Source: Heyndrickxia coagulans 36D1
GTDB taxonomy: Bacteria; Bacillota; Bacilli; Bacillales; Bacillaceae_C
DNA: 64,000 bases
Direction: 5' to 3'
Assembly (NCBI RefSeq): GCF_000169195.2
Contig: NC_016023.1
Location: 1,612,001-1,676,000, forward strand
The position numbers were made by a program, and so were the translations under genes. How positions within the stretch are numbered: position 1 is the stretch's first letter; each line of letters begins with the position of its first letter. Below the pieces are notes generated by a model, which did no database searches, had not been told where the DNA came from, and saw nothing but the letters and a program-made list of their open reading frames with translations. Below, piece by piece: positions 1 through 9,130 of this stretch.

Positions 1-500
1 GTGAGGACGGCCGGATTGCCAAGATTGGTGGCACGGATTCGGATCGCGGCAATTTCTTTATAGACAATGCTGAAAAAACGTTCAAATTCAATTTTGACTT
101 TCTTGCCAGACTTTTCGACAAGATAGGAATGGCGCAAGACGGCATTTTTCATATCAAGTTCCAGTTGAAATTGTTCGAGCGGGTCCAGAAACAGGTCAAT
201 TTCCTCTTGATCAATCCAGACGCGCAACCCGACAAGATTGACTGCGTTAATGACCTTTCCGAAATAATCGGGATAGCCGACTTTCCACCAGCCCACCCTT
301 GTTTTATCCGGGTACCAGACCCCTGCAATATACGTGCCCTGGTGATGGTCCCCGGAATAAGACTCCTCGAAATTCCCGCGCATTCCCATATAGCCGTTTC
401 CTAAAGAAGTGATGCTTTCCTGAAGCCGAATATGTTCACGGTGGAGCTTCGTTGTTTTTAAAGTCCATTCATCTACATCGAAAAGCCGGTTATAATACAT
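1..500 (-). CDS. malP: Maltose phosphorylase family GH65, N-terminal part (runs off left edge)
   Basis: Only the first 166 codons are inside the window. The visible part starts MYYNRLFDVDEW and contains ESITSLGNGYMGMRGNFEE and a TYIAGVWYPDKT stretch, the typical N-terminal beta-sandwich start of GH65 phosphorylases. These enzymes split maltose with phosphate into glucose and beta-glucose-1-phosphate in the cytoplasm. The beta-glucose-1-phosphate would then go to the PgcM encoded at the far end of this cluster. The ATG at 498-500 is preceded by GAGGAGGATTTCTA, a strong ribosome binding site. It is the last visible gene of the mdxE-F-G-yvdJ operon. Kojibiose or trehalose phosphorylase is possible from the N-terminus alone, but the neighbours favour maltose. 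Confidence 0.88.
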   Translation of the reverse strand, partial: MYYNRLFDVDEWTLKTTKLHREHIRLQESITSLGNGYMGMRGNFEESYSGDHHQGTYIAGVWYPDKTRVGWWKVGYPDYFGKVINAVNLVGLRVWIDQEEIDLFLDPLEQFQLELDMKNAVLRHSYLVEKSGKKVKIEFERFFSIVYKEIAAIRIRATNLGNPAVL

Positions 501-529
501 TAGAAATCCTCCTCGTCAGCATCTTGTAT

Positions 530-1372
530 TTACATGTCGTCCGCCAGAAATTTTGTTTTTAAAAAAATCATCGCAATGAAAAGCACCATGCCCAGTGATT
601 GGATCATCATCATTGTTGCAGCACCTGCGCCGGCAAAGCCTGCCAACATGGCAATAATGGACGGAACTCCTGCTGCAGATAGTGTAATGGTTGCAGCCTG
701 TTTCAATGACCGTATGCCGGAAAAACTTGAAAAACGTGTCAGCCAAAGTATCAGGGACACTGCCCCCATTAAAAGTATATTGCTGAAAAGAAACAGGATT
801 CCGATCAGGCATGAAACAAGCGGAATCAGGTTGACTTTATATTGCCGGAACCAGAGAGCGCCGGCAAAAGAAGCAAGGTCACGGCCGTTTTGGATCGTGA
901 TCTTCTCGTTTCCGGCCGGGTAGCGGACGGAAAAGCCAAAGCCGTTTTCATCAGCCAGAATGAGCCGGTCTTTCCGGAAAAGGAGCGCATTTTTGTAATG
1001 CGTGACTTTTGTATGGTAACGGCTTTCTGAAACGGCAGCGGTTTTGCCCGGGTCAAAGGAGATAATCGTATCTCCGTGATCCTTTGTCCACGCGTTGCTG
1101 GATTGGAGCATGCCGTTTTGAAAGGAAAGGACGGCGTTTTGCCCGGTATATCCGGTTTGCACTGCTTCGTATAAATGCGGCGCCACTTGCTTTAAACTGA
1201 TATTTCCTGCCCGCGCAAAAGAGAGTGAAAGCGGGGCAATCAGGCAGGCGTTTAAAAAGAAAAAAATGAGAATCAGTTTCCAAACGCCAAGCGCGCCCCG
1301 GTGCCGGAAGATTTTTACGGGTGAAACGATCGTCGCAAAATAACCAGCAGGGAATCTTTGAATCTGTTCCAT
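530..1372 (-). CDS. yvdJ: DUF1189 membrane protein of the maltodextrin operon (YvdJ-like)
   Basis: A 280-residue membrane protein. One hydrophobic helix lies near residues 30-50 (VWKLILIFFFLNACLIAPL), followed by a ~100-residue extracytoplasmic-type region. Two or three more helices fill the last third (LVSCLIGILFLFSNILL and a Gly/Ala-rich segment). This layout and its position between the permease mdxG and the GH65 gene match B. subtilis YvdJ. Its biochemical role is not established; an accessory role to the MdxEFG transporter is inferred from context only. I chose ATG 1372, with GTGGGA 8 nt upstream; an in-frame GTG at 1384 is an alternative. Confidence 0.8.
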   Translation of the reverse strand: MEQIQRFPAGYFATIVSPVKIFRHRGALGVWKLILIFFFLNACLIAPLSLSFARAGNISLKQVAPHLYEAVQTGYTGQNAVLSFQNGMLQSSNAWTKDHGDTIISFDPGKTAAVSESRYHTKVTHYKNALLFRKDRLILADENGFGFSVRYPAGNEKITIQNGRDLASFAGALWFRQYKVNLIPLVSCLIGILFLFSNILLMGAVSLILWLTRFSSFSGIRSLKQAATITLSAAGVPSIIAMLAGFAGAGAATMMMIQSLGMVLFIAMIFLKTKFLADDM

Positions 1373-1469
1373 AAGCAATCCCACATTTCAATAAAGTATG
1401 CTATGTTTTTTTACAAGTTTTTTCCGCATGGGCCGGCAGCTGTTAAAGCTGTTCATCTCGTTACGCACT

Positions 1470-2321
1470 TTATCCTTTTGTGCCCCCCGACGTCAGCCCG
1501 GATACAAAGTTTTTCTGCAGGAAGAAAAACAAAATACAGATTGGCAGCGCGGCTAAAATGGCGCCGGCAGCAAAGAGCGTCACCTTTTGCTGGGTCGGGT
1601 TGGAAATAAATTGTTGGAGGCCGACCGCCACGGTTAAATGTTCTGGTGTCCGGAGCAAAAATTTAGCCAGCAAATAATCCCCGAACGGCCCCATAAATGC
1701 CCAGAGTGCCTGGACGGCAAGCATCGGTTTAACAAGCGGGAGCACAATTTGCCAAAATACGCGCAAATGGCCGGCTCCGTCAATTCTTGCCGATTCGTCC
1801 AAATCGCGCGGCACCGTATCGAAATAACCTTTCATCAGCCACGTATTCATCGGAATGCCGCCGCCAACATAAAGCAAGGTTAAAAACCAGTACGTGTCGA
1901 GCGCGTTCAGGATATTCGCCAGGACATAAAATGCGGTCAAGGCCGCCATTGTCGGAACCATTTGGATGATCAGGAAAAAGACAAGGCTGTACTTTCTTCC
2001 TTTAAAACGGTAGCGGCTGTAAGTGTAGCCGGCAAGCGTCACGATGACGATCTGTAAAACCATCGTTGCTACCGCGATGATAAGCGTGTTTTTATACCAT
2101 TCCGGATACAGCGTCTGGGTAAACAGCTGGCGGAAATTGTCCAATGTCCAGTGGGAATGAAAATCCAGCTGGAAGGAAACGATATTGGACTCCCGGAAAG
2201 CAGACGACGCTGTAATGAGCAATGGGTACAGAATGATCACACTTAATAGGATTAAAAATGCATAGGTGAAAAACCGGTTCCAGAAACGGGTAAATTTTTG
2301 ATTTTTCATTAACGTCTTCAT
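1470..2321 (-). CDS. mdxG: Maltodextrin ABC transporter permease MdxG
   Basis: A 283-residue MalG-type inner-membrane permease, the usual length. It begins with a basic stretch ([17 protein letters not shown]) and has six predicted membrane helices. The EAA loop [18 protein letters not shown] that docks the ATPase is at about residue 180. It imports maltose and maltodextrins with MdxF and the lipoprotein MdxE. No ATPase gene is present in the cluster, so as in B. subtilis a shared ATPase (MsmX type) encoded elsewhere is expected; that part is inference. Only one base separates it from mdxF, whose end carries its ribosome binding site GAGGAGATG. Confidence 0.95.
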   Translation of the reverse strand: MKTLMKNQKFTRFWNRFFTYAFLILLSVIILYPLLITASSAFRESNIVSFQLDFHSHWTLDNFRQLFTQTLYPEWYKNTLIIAVATMVLQIVIVTLAGYTYSRYRFKGRKYSLVFFLIIQMVPTMAALTAFYVLANILNALDTYWFLTLLYVGGGIPMNTWLMKGYFDTVPRDLDESARIDGAGHLRVFWQIVLPLVKPMLAVQALWAFMGPFGDYLLAKFLLRTPEHLTVAVGLQQFISNPTQQKVTLFAAGAILAALPICILFFFLQKNFVSGLTSGGTKG

Positions 2322-2322
2322 C

Positions 2323-3630
2323 CTACATCATCTCCTCATTGCCGAAAGCGTTTGTCTTTTTAAAGGCGATCATCGAGACGGCAATTACAATAAATGAAAT
2401 CATAAGGGTAATCGCCGCGGCCATCGCGTACTGCGGCGATGTCCCGGTCGTCAGTTTATAAATCCAGGAAATTAAAATATCGCTCGACCCGGCCCCCGCT
2501 CCGACACTGCCCGGCCCGCCGTTATTAAAGAGATAAATAATTGAGAAGTTATTAAAATTAAATGTGTACTGGGTGATCAGAACAGGCGCGGTGGCAAATA
2601 AAATCATCGGCAGGGTAATCCTGCGGAACTTTTGCCAGAAATTTGCGCCGTCAATGATGGCGGCTTCATATAAATCGCCCGGGATCGACTGCAGAACGCC
2701 GGTGACCATCACATAAATATACGGGAAACCGAGCCATGTCTGGATCATGATCAAGGCCACTTTTGTCCAGAACGGATCCGTTTTCCACGAGATGGCCGGA
2801 ATGTCGGTAAACAGAAGATGGTTGAGCAGCGGAATGACCTGGGCATTGATGGCACCGATACTGTCATTGAAAATGTTGGAAAAGCTCATAATGGTAATAA
2901 AGGCCGGCACCGCCCATGGCAGCAAAAAAATGATCCGAAACAGCTTTTTCCCTTTGATAAAAGGCTGGTTTACCACACAGGCTGTTAAAATGCCGAGCAC
3001 AATCTGGCCGGTGGTCGCGCATAATGTCCAGATGATTGTCCAGCTGAGCACACTTGTAAACGTGGCCCGATACGAGCTAAGCGAAAAAATATTTAAGAAA
3101 TTTTTGATCCCGACCCAGTCAATCAAGCGGAAAGGCGGAATATGATAAAAATCATAGTTTGTAAAAGCAGTGAACAGCGTCACAAGCACAGGAAAAATGA
3201 TGACGAATGTCATGGCCACATAGGCCGGAATCGTCAGCAAATAAGGAAAGCCTGCATCCCATGCGTTTTTTAAAATGGCCTTGGTGGATGTGTTGGCTGT
3301 CCCCTTTAAGTTCCAGATGGCGGCAACACGCCGGGCATCATAAATATTCAGCAAATAAAAAGCTAGAAAAATTGCGATCAAAATGATTTGCAGGGAACCC
3401 TTGATCATCAGAAACAGCGAATGGTCAACCCGCGGGACAGAACCCAGCGTGATAAAATCGTTTATTGCCGGGATGCCTGCTACGATCATTTGGATGGCAA
3501 AAAGGATAAAAATAGCCAGAAAAAGGACGCCTTTAAAAGGCTGCTTGTTATAAAACTGGCCGAGCCCCGGGATCAGGGAGAAGAAGCCGGCTTTTCGGAC
3601 ATCCTTCAGTTTATTCGGTTCGGTTTCCAT
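2323..3630 (-). CDS. mdxF: Maltodextrin ABC transporter permease MdxF
   Basis: A 435-residue MalF-type permease with an extended N-terminus. Residues 10-70 carry [20 protein letters not shown] followed by extra membrane segments before the core domain. The EAA loop reads [19 protein letters not shown] near residue 315. It pairs with MdxG to form the translocation pore for maltodextrins. It is separated from the upstream mdxE by about 380 bases holding a hairpin and repeats, so its expression is probably lower than that of the binding protein. Confidence 0.95.
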   Translation of the reverse strand: METEPNKLKDVRKAGFFSLIPGLGQFYNKQPFKGVLFLAIFILFAIQMIVAGIPAINDFITLGSVPRVDHSLFLMIKGSLQIILIAIFLAFYLLNIYDARRVAAIWNLKGTANTSTKAILKNAWDAGFPYLLTIPAYVAMTFVIIFPVLVTLFTAFTNYDFYHIPPFRLIDWVGIKNFLNIFSLSSYRATFTSVLSWTIIWTLCATTGQIVLGILTACVVNQPFIKGKKLFRIIFLLPWAVPAFITIMSFSNIFNDSIGAINAQVIPLLNHLLFTDIPAISWKTDPFWTKVALIMIQTWLGFPYIYVMVTGVLQSIPGDLYEAAIIDGANFWQKFRRITLPMILFATAPVLITQYTFNFNNFSIIYLFNNGGPGSVGAGAGSSDILISWIYKLTTGTSPQYAMAAAITLMISFIVIAVSMIAFKKTNAFGNEEMM

Positions 3631-3671
3631 TTTGATTACCTCGTTTCTATATTGGTCTTTCCAAAAAATCC

Positions 3672-3930
3672 CGCTGGCAGATTTTCATGCTGCAGCTATA
3701 GAAAATGAGCGAAACATGGCTACTTTGTGCCTTTTGCAAATGGATGACTTGGTCTTACGTCCATGTGATACAGCGCTGCAGTTTTGCGGCAGGGACACCT
3801 TTTTGAAAATATTTCATTTTTTGTTGGCAGCAGATTTTTGTGGTCCGGATGCCAATCTTGAAAATACGCGCAGTTGACTTATGTTACTGGTGCTTTTTGC
3901 AACATGGACGCCAAACCTGGAAGTTTACAC
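3672..3930. repeat. Degenerate ~50-60 bp repeats between mdxE and mdxF
   Basis: About five loosely related units start near 3673, 3728, 3774, 3826 and 3888. They share a TGCAG/GTGC..TTTTTGC..GGACGCC core and a TTGAAAATA tail. No ORF with a ribosome binding site fills this 380-base gap. The tail of the fourth unit (3859-3872) is, on the other strand, identical over 14 bases to 15263-15276 near acpS, which suggests a dispersed repeat family. The alignment was done by eye. Confidence 0.5.
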
Positions 3931-3971
3931 GGCTTTCAACCTGCTAACGGCCTAGCACCATATTTTGAAAA

Positions 3972-3996
3972 CCAGGTGGAGCGTATCCCCACCTGG
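3972..3996 (-). terminator. Hairpin after mdxE, probable attenuating terminator
   Basis: Read on the minus strand this is a perfect 8-bp stem (CCAGGTGG / CCACCTGG) with a 9-base loop, followed by TTTTCAAAAT. It lies 16 bases past the mdxE stop and before the permease genes. A weak terminator here would let the binding protein be made in excess over the permease, as in many sugar ABC operons. Confidence 0.6.
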
Positions 3997-4012
3997 AAAT
4001 GGATAAAGCGGA

Positions 4013-5284
4013 TTATTTATTGGAATACTTTTGGGAAATATTGTCTTTGATCGTCTTCACCGCTGCATCGGCTGCCTGCTTTGGTGTTTTCTTGCCGCTC
4101 GCTGCGTCAAACATCGTCGATTCCATACCGGTCCAGACTTCTGCCATTTCCGGAACGTTCGGCATCGGCTGGTCGGATTTGTACTGTTCAACAACCGCTT
4201 TTGTCAGTTCATCATTTGTCGCAGCCGCTTTTTCGCGCGCAGTCGGGTTGGCAGGGATTTCTTTGTATTTTTCATAGAATTTGTAGCTGTTTGCGGAGTT
4301 GGTGACGTATTGAATCCATTTTTCCGCAAGTTTCGGTTCTTTCGTATAGTTGGAAGCAACCCATCCTTTTCCGCCGCCGAATGCTTCGTACTTGTGGCCG
4401 TTTGGAAGCGTCGGGATCGGGGCTACGCCGTAATTTACTTTTGCTTTCGCGTAGGTGTCCGCCGACCAAGGACCGTCAATGACGGCAGCCGCTTTGCCTT
4501 TTGAGAATTCTTCTGTTACAAAGTCGCCGGAGCTTTTTGTATCTTTCATTCCTTTTGGCCAAATATCTTTAAACCAGTGTGTGGCGTACGTAATGGCTTT
4601 TACGGAACCGGCATTGTTCAACCCGATATCTTTTGTGTTTGTGCCGTTATCGCCGAACACATAGCCACCGTAACCCGCGAGCAAGCCGTAAGAATAGTAG
4701 AAGTCCGTCCATTTAACAAGGAATCCTGTATTCTTTCCGGATTCGGATGAAAAATTATATTTGCTGTCTTTCGCCAATTTTTCAAGATCGGCAAATGTTT
4801 TTGGCGGGCTTTTCAACAAATCTTTGTTGTAATAAAGGACGAGCGTTTCAATGACGAACGGGACGCCGTAAACTTTGTTGTCGATCATGACTTGGCGCTG
4901 GTCTTTTGCATCATAGGCGCTAACATCTTTTTTGGACAGTTTAAGCAGATGCCCCTGCTGGCCGAGTCCGCCGATCCGGTCATAAGAAGCGAGCATCACA
5001 TCTGGGGCTTTTCCTGCCGGGCCGTCCAAAGGCAGTGCTTCCAGCTGGTCAAACATCGGCTTTTTGACCACTTTTACAGTACAATTGTTTTTCTTTTCAA
5101 AATCGCCCTTAATACTGTTGACATAATCGGCATAAGATTCTTCCACGGAAACCGTGAGCGTCTTTTTGCCACCGCTGTCTTGAGAAGATCCGCTGTTTGT
5201 TTTTTTCGATCCCCCGCACGCGGCGAGCGCCATGATGACGCCCAAGACAAGCGTAAGCACGAACAGCTTCTTGAATACTTTCAT
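4013..5284 (-). CDS. mdxE: Maltose/maltodextrin-binding lipoprotein MdxE
   Basis: A 423-residue extracellular solute-binding lipoprotein, MalE family. The signal peptide MKVFKKLFVLTLVLGVIMALAAC ends in a lipobox with Cys23. A flexible GGSKKTNSGSSQDSGGKK linker follows, then the two-lobed binding domain (for example APDVMLASYDRIGGLGQQG and AAVIDGPWSADTYAKA). It captures maltodextrins for the MdxF-MdxG pore. The ATG at 5284 is chosen over an upstream in-frame start at 5311 because GGGAGG lies 9 bases before it and it gives a clean signal peptide. It is the first gene of its transcription unit, with promoter and cre-like operator directly upstream. Confidence 0.95.
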   Translation of the reverse strand: MKVFKKLFVLTLVLGVIMALAACGGSKKTNSGSSQDSGGKKTLTVSVEESYADYVNSIKGDFEKKNNCTVKVVKKPMFDQLEALPLDGPAGKAPDVMLASYDRIGGLGQQGHLLKLSKKDVSAYDAKDQRQVMIDNKVYGVPFVIETLVLYYNKDLLKSPPKTFADLEKLAKDSKYNFSSESGKNTGFLVKWTDFYYSYGLLAGYGGYVFGDNGTNTKDIGLNNAGSVKAITYATHWFKDIWPKGMKDTKSSGDFVTEEFSKGKAAAVIDGPWSADTYAKAKVNYGVAPIPTLPNGHKYEAFGGGKGWVASNYTKEPKLAEKWIQYVTNSANSYKFYEKYKEIPANPTAREKAAATNDELTKAVVEQYKSDQPMPNVPEMAEVWTGMESTMFDAASGKKTPKQAADAAVKTIKDNISQKYSNK

Positions 5285-5315
5285 TTCATGAACCTCCCTT
5301 TTTTGGTACAACTTT

Positions 5316-5345
5316 ATTATAGAAGAGAGTGGAAAACGGTTACAA
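5316..5345 (-). promoter_or_regulatory. Promoter of mdxE operon
   Basis: On the minus strand, TTGTAA (5340-5345), an 18-base spacer and a perfect TATAAT (5316-5321) lie 32 bases before the mdxE start codon. The cre-like operator 5358-5371 sits just upstream of the -35. Confidence 0.75.
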
Positions 5346-5357
5346 TGTAAAATTTTC

Positions 5358-5371
5358 TGTTAACGGTAACA
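5358..5371 (-). promoter_or_regulatory. cre / MalR-type operator upstream of mdxE
   Basis: TGTTACCGTTAACA on the minus strand fits the catabolite response element pattern TGNNANCGNTNNCA with no mismatch. The identical 14-mer occurs at 9077-9090 before malL. CcpA and the LacI-family MalR encoded here bind related sequences, so either or both may act on it. Confidence 0.72.
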
Positions 5372-5381
5372 AAATGAAAAG

Positions 5382-5407
5382 CCCCCTGCCAATTATCCGG
5401 CAGGGGG
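5382..5407 (-). terminator. Terminator after mdxD
   Basis: The 9-bp GC-rich stem CCCCCTGCC / GGCAGGGGG has an 8-base loop and is followed on the minus strand by CTTTTCATTTTG. It separates the malL-mdxD unit from the mdxE unit. Confidence 0.75.
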
Positions 5408-5413
5408 GAGGGG

Positions 5414-5437
5414 TAGTTTGTGATTTTTAAAATCGCA
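5414..5437. repeat. Decayed duplicate of the mdxD 3' end
   Basis: Read on the minus strand, TTGCGATTTTAAAAATCACAA at 5416-5436 repeats TTGCGATTCTGGAAATCACAA at the end of mdxD (5482-5503). It would encode AILKITN against the genuine AILEITN. It lies about 66 bases beyond the mdxD stop. Confidence 0.6.
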
Positions 5438-5479
5438 ATGGGAAGCGACGAATGGGTTTCAAGAACGCTACGGTCAGGG

Positions 5480-7285
5480 TCAGTTTGTGATTTCCAGAAT
5501 CGCAAAGTCCATTGGCGGGAGGACAAGGGTTTTGCTTGAAACCGGTTTGTTTTCCCAAGCGTCTTTTACGGTGTCCGGTTTTACATCCAGCTCGCTCCAC
5601 GGGATGGCCTGTTCTTGGTCCGACCGGTTAAAGGCAAACAGCAAGGTGCATTTTTCCCCTTTGCGCAGGAAGCTGACCACTTGTTTTTCGTTATCGGTTT
5701 TCAGCCAGACGAGATCGCCGTATGTCAAGGTTTGTTGATGGTCTTTCCGGAAGCGGATCAGCTTTTTCATAAATGCGAGCATGTCGCGGTCCTGCTTGTC
5801 TTCATCCCAGACCATGCATTTCCGGCAAAGCGGGTCACCTGCGCCGTCTATTCCGACCTCCGTGCCGTAATAAATGCACGGCGAACCGGTATGCGCGAAC
5901 GTAAAGGCAAGGGCAAGCTTCACCTTTTGCTTGTCGCCGCCTGCCTTTGTCAAAATCCGCGGGGTGTCATGGCTGTCAAGCATATTAAACAAAACCTCGT
6001 TGTTGGACTGCATATAATGCATAAACTGCTGGTTGAGGCTGTGCATCAGTTTTTCAGCGGAAATTTTTTCATCCACAAAGTATTCAATTATCGTCTGCGT
6101 AAATGGATAATTCATGACCGAATGAAACTCATCGCCTAAAAGCCAAGGCCATGCATCATGCCAAATTTCGCCGAGAATAAAAACATCCGGTTTCTCGCCT
6201 ACAACGGCCTGGTGGAACTTTTTCCAAAAAGCATGGTCGACTTCGTTGGCGACATCAAGGCGCCAGCCGTCAATGTCAAATTCACGGATCCAGTAGGTTG
6301 CAATATCGAGCAGATGCTGTTGCACTTCGGGATTGGCCGTATTCAACTTCGGCATGCTTGTCGTAAAAGCAAACGTGTCAAATGAGAGCGTATCATGCCC
6401 GTCAATGTTCCCGTTTTCGCCTTCGCGGACCGGGAAAGAGTGGATATGGAACCAGTCTTTGTAGCGCGATTTCTCCCCGTTTTTCAGCACATCCTGCCAC
6501 TGTTTTGAATTTTTCCCAATATGGTTGAACACCGCATCGAGCATAATCCGGATCCCGCGCTTGTGGGCTTCTTTCACCAGTTTGCGGAATATTTCTTTAT
6601 CGCCGAAATGCGGGTCAATCGTAAAATAGTCGAATGTATCGTATTTATGATTGGAAGGGGCTTCGAAAATCGGCGTCAAGTAAATCCCGTTAATGCCTAG
6701 ATCGGTGAGATAATCGAGATGGCCGATGATCCCCTCGAGGTCGCCGCCGAAAAAGTCGTCCACGCCCGGGTCTTTGCTTCCCCACGGCAGGGCATTTTCC
6801 GGAGAAATGGCGGGATTGCCGTTTGCAAACCGTTCAGGGAAAATCTGGTACCAAATGGTGGACTTCACCCAGTCAGGCGCCTTGAACATATCGATTTCGT
6901 GCATAAACGGAAATTTAAAATAATAGTCAGGCACCCGCAGTGTATCTTCATTTGCTGGGTAAAAGCCGCGCCCGCCATAAAAAATGTTGCTGCCATCCGT
7001 GCCGGTAAGGATAAAGGCGTACTGCAGGCGGCGGTGCGGCGGACGGACTTCGGCAAACCAGACATCGTGCGCCTCTGTTTCAGCCTTTTTTTCCATTTCG
7101 AGGCGTTCAGATTCCCAGTGATATTCCCCGTCTTGCTTTTTTTTAAATAAATACGGGTCTCCCCAAATGAGGACGGCTTTCTGAATATCCCCTTTTTTCG
7201 TGCGCAGCTTCAGGTGCATCGTTTTTTTGTCATATACATATGCATCCGCGCTGAACGGCTGATGAAAAATTCCTGCGTGTTCCAT
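5480..7285 (-). CDS. mdxD: Cyclomaltodextrinase / neopullulanase family GH13
   Basis: A 601-residue cytoplasmic alpha-amylase-family enzyme. It has the N-terminal ~120-residue domain typical of neopullulanases (MEHAGIFHQPFSADAYVYD) and then the (beta/alpha)8 barrel. Conserved blocks are DAVFNHIG, GWRLDVANEVD (nucleophile Asp), ILGEIWHDAW (acid/base Glu) and LDSHDTPR. It hydrolyses imported maltodextrins and cyclodextrins to maltose and glucose. The start at 7285 is preceded by AGGAGGAGAAAAG; an ORF extension to 7465 would overlap the end of malL and is rejected. It is 19 bases downstream of malL in the same operon. Confidence 0.92.
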   Translation of the reverse strand: MEHAGIFHQPFSADAYVYDKKTMHLKLRTKKGDIQKAVLIWGDPYLFKKKQDGEYHWESERLEMEKKAETEAHDVWFAEVRPPHRRLQYAFILTGTDGSNIFYGGRGFYPANEDTLRVPDYYFKFPFMHEIDMFKAPDWVKSTIWYQIFPERFANGNPAISPENALPWGSKDPGVDDFFGGDLEGIIGHLDYLTDLGINGIYLTPIFEAPSNHKYDTFDYFTIDPHFGDKEIFRKLVKEAHKRGIRIMLDAVFNHIGKNSKQWQDVLKNGEKSRYKDWFHIHSFPVREGENGNIDGHDTLSFDTFAFTTSMPKLNTANPEVQQHLLDIATYWIREFDIDGWRLDVANEVDHAFWKKFHQAVVGEKPDVFILGEIWHDAWPWLLGDEFHSVMNYPFTQTIIEYFVDEKISAEKLMHSLNQQFMHYMQSNNEVLFNMLDSHDTPRILTKAGGDKQKVKLALAFTFAHTGSPCIYYGTEVGIDGAGDPLCRKCMVWDEDKQDRDMLAFMKKLIRFRKDHQQTLTYGDLVWLKTDNEKQVVSFLRKGEKCTLLFAFNRSDQEQAIPWSELDVKPDTVKDAWENKPVSSKTLVLPPMDFAILEITN

Positions 7286-7304
7286 CTTTTCTCCTCCTCT
7301 TATG

Positions 7305-8999
7305 CTACTCCTGTAATAAAACAAAGCATTCAAAAGGCGATAGCACCAGTTTGCTTGGCACCGCTTTGCTATGATAGCCGTTGTTATTGAGCAGGCATGC
7401 CCATCTGTGGCGGGTAAGCTCCGGGCAGGTAAAGGTCTGCAGCTTTTTCGATGTATTGCAGACAATCATGGCACAGCTGCCTTCATGCTTCCGTATATAC
7501 GCGTAGATGTCCGGGTCCTCATCAGCCAGCATTTCCCAGCTGCCGGCCGTAAAGACAGGCATTGATTTTTTCAGTTCGATCAGCTTCCGGTAATAATGCA
7601 GCACGGAGCCGGGATCTTTTTCCTGCGCCGCTACGTTCACGGTCCGCGTATCTTCATTGATGCCGAGCCACGGAGCATATGTAGAAAAGCCGCCGTATCG
7701 ATCATTGTTCCACTGCATGGCGCCTCTTGACGTATCTTTAGAGCGCTGTTGCACCATTTTTAAAATTTCTTCCTCCGCATAGCCTTTCTTTTTCGCAATT
7801 GTGGCAAGCCCTTTGATACTTGGGTCCTCATAGTCTTGGAGCCGCGGGAGCTTCAAGTTCACCATGCCGATTTCTTCGCCCTGCAGCAAAATCGGCAGCC
7901 CCCATTGCAAATACATCAAAGTAGCAAGCATCTTTGCGCTTTTTTCCCGGTATTTACCTTCGTCCCCGAAACGCGACAAGGCCCGCGGCATATCATGATT
8001 ATTCCAGTAGAGCGAATTGAAGCCTTCCCCGTACAAGTCATGTTGCCACTGGGACATCGCTTTTTTAAAAGCAAGCAAGTCCCATTTTCCCTGTTGCCAG
8101 TTTTGCGGAATGCCAGGTTTTTTTGCTTCTGTGTCAAACCCTAAGTAGTTAAAGGTAATGATGCAGTCGCATTCTTCGCGGTCCGGCCTTGAATAAAGCC
8201 GGGCAAGCTTCGTGTCGGCGGAAGCTGTTTCCCCGATTAAAAAAGCTTCTGGATGCTTCGCTTTAATCGTACGGTTAAATTCACGGATATAATCATGGAC
8301 ACGCGGCAGGTTGGCATAATACTGTTCTGCAAGCACAAAGGCTTCTTCCGATTTTGTTTTAACGGGAAGAAAACGGGTGTCCTTTGCCAGGTGAATGACC
8401 GCATCCAGCCGGAATCCGTCCACACCTTTATCCAGCCAGAATAGGGCGATTTTTGCCATTTCTTCGCGCACTTTTTTGTTCTCCCAGTTCAGATCGGGCA
8501 TTTTGTCGCTGAACAGATGAAAATAATATTGCCCGGTTTGTTGATCCAATGTCCATGTGCTGCCGCCGAAAAAGCTCGCCCAGTTCGTCGGTTCACGCCC
8601 TTTGACAGGGTCATGCCAAATGTAGTAATCCCTGTACGGATTTTCTTTGCTTTTCCGCGCTTCTTGGAACCACGGGTGGCGGTCTGACGTATGGTTCAGC
8701 ACAAGGTCCAGAATGATTTTAAGCCCGCGTTTTTTCGCTTCCTTGATCAGGTGTTCCACATCTTCCATCGTGCCGAAAACCGGGTCGATTTTTTCGTAGT
8801 TGCTGACATCATAGCCATTGTCCACATGCGGCGATGCGAAAATCGGATTGAGCCAGATGGCCGTTGCCCCGAGATCACGGATATAATCCAGCTTTTCAAT
8901 GATGCCCGGGATATCGCCCACGCCGTCCCCGTTTGCATCTTTGAAACTGCGCGGATATACCTGATAGATGACAGCTTCTTTCCACCACGCATCTTGCAA
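7305..8999 (-). CDS. malL: Oligo-1,6-glucosidase / sucrase-isomaltase-maltase MalL (GH13)
   Basis: A 564-residue GH13_31 enzyme. The start is AWWKEAVIYQVYPRSFKD. Region I is DLVLNHTSD (about 98-106), region II GFRLDAV with nucleophile Asp199, region III FLIGET with the acid Glu near 255, and region IV NNHDMPR. It releases glucose from short maltooligosaccharides and isomaltose-type linkages. It begins with TTG: GGAGGTGAACCGC precedes TTG 8997-8999 and no ATG fits. It leads the malL-mdxD unit, downstream of the operator at 9077-9090. Confidence 0.92.
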   Translation of the reverse strand: MQDAWWKEAVIYQVYPRSFKDANGDGVGDIPGIIEKLDYIRDLGATAIWLNPIFASPHVDNGYDVSNYEKIDPVFGTMEDVEHLIKEAKKRGLKIILDLVLNHTSDRHPWFQEARKSKENPYRDYYIWHDPVKGREPTNWASFFGGSTWTLDQQTGQYYFHLFSDKMPDLNWENKKVREEMAKIALFWLDKGVDGFRLDAVIHLAKDTRFLPVKTKSEEAFVLAEQYYANLPRVHDYIREFNRTIKAKHPEAFLIGETASADTKLARLYSRPDREECDCIITFNYLGFDTEAKKPGIPQNWQQGKWDLLAFKKAMSQWQHDLYGEGFNSLYWNNHDMPRALSRFGDEGKYREKSAKMLATLMYLQWGLPILLQGEEIGMVNLKLPRLQDYEDPSIKGLATIAKKKGYAEEEILKMVQQRSKDTSRGAMQWNNDRYGGFSTYAPWLGINEDTRTVNVAAQEKDPGSVLHYYRKLIELKKSMPVFTAGSWEMLADEDPDIYAYIRKHEGSCAMIVCNTSKKLQTFTCPELTRHRWACLLNNNGYHSKAVPSKLVLSPFECFVLLQE

Positions 9000-9076
9000 A
9001 GCGGTTCACCTCCACGTTTCTTCTATACCCTTTCAACGTATCATCACCCCTTTATCCGGAACAAATTTTTCAGCGA

Positions 9077-9090
9077 TGTTACCGTTAACA
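9077..9090 (-). promoter_or_regulatory. cre / MalR-type operator upstream of malL
   Basis: This is the same TGTTACCGTTAACA 14-mer as at 5358-5371, in the opposite orientation, 77 bases upstream of the malL start. No convincing -10/-35 pair could be fixed in the 9000-9130 gap. A weak TTTGTT / TGATAC pair follows the operator. Confidence 0.7.
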
Positions 9091-9130
9091 AAATGCTTTT
9101 TACGGGTTTGATTGGCCCAAGCCCATCCTG

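Noticed and set aside
7286-7465. N-terminal extension of mdxD
   Set aside because: The 60 extra codons overlap the end of malL in another frame; a strong ribosome binding site marks the start at 7285.
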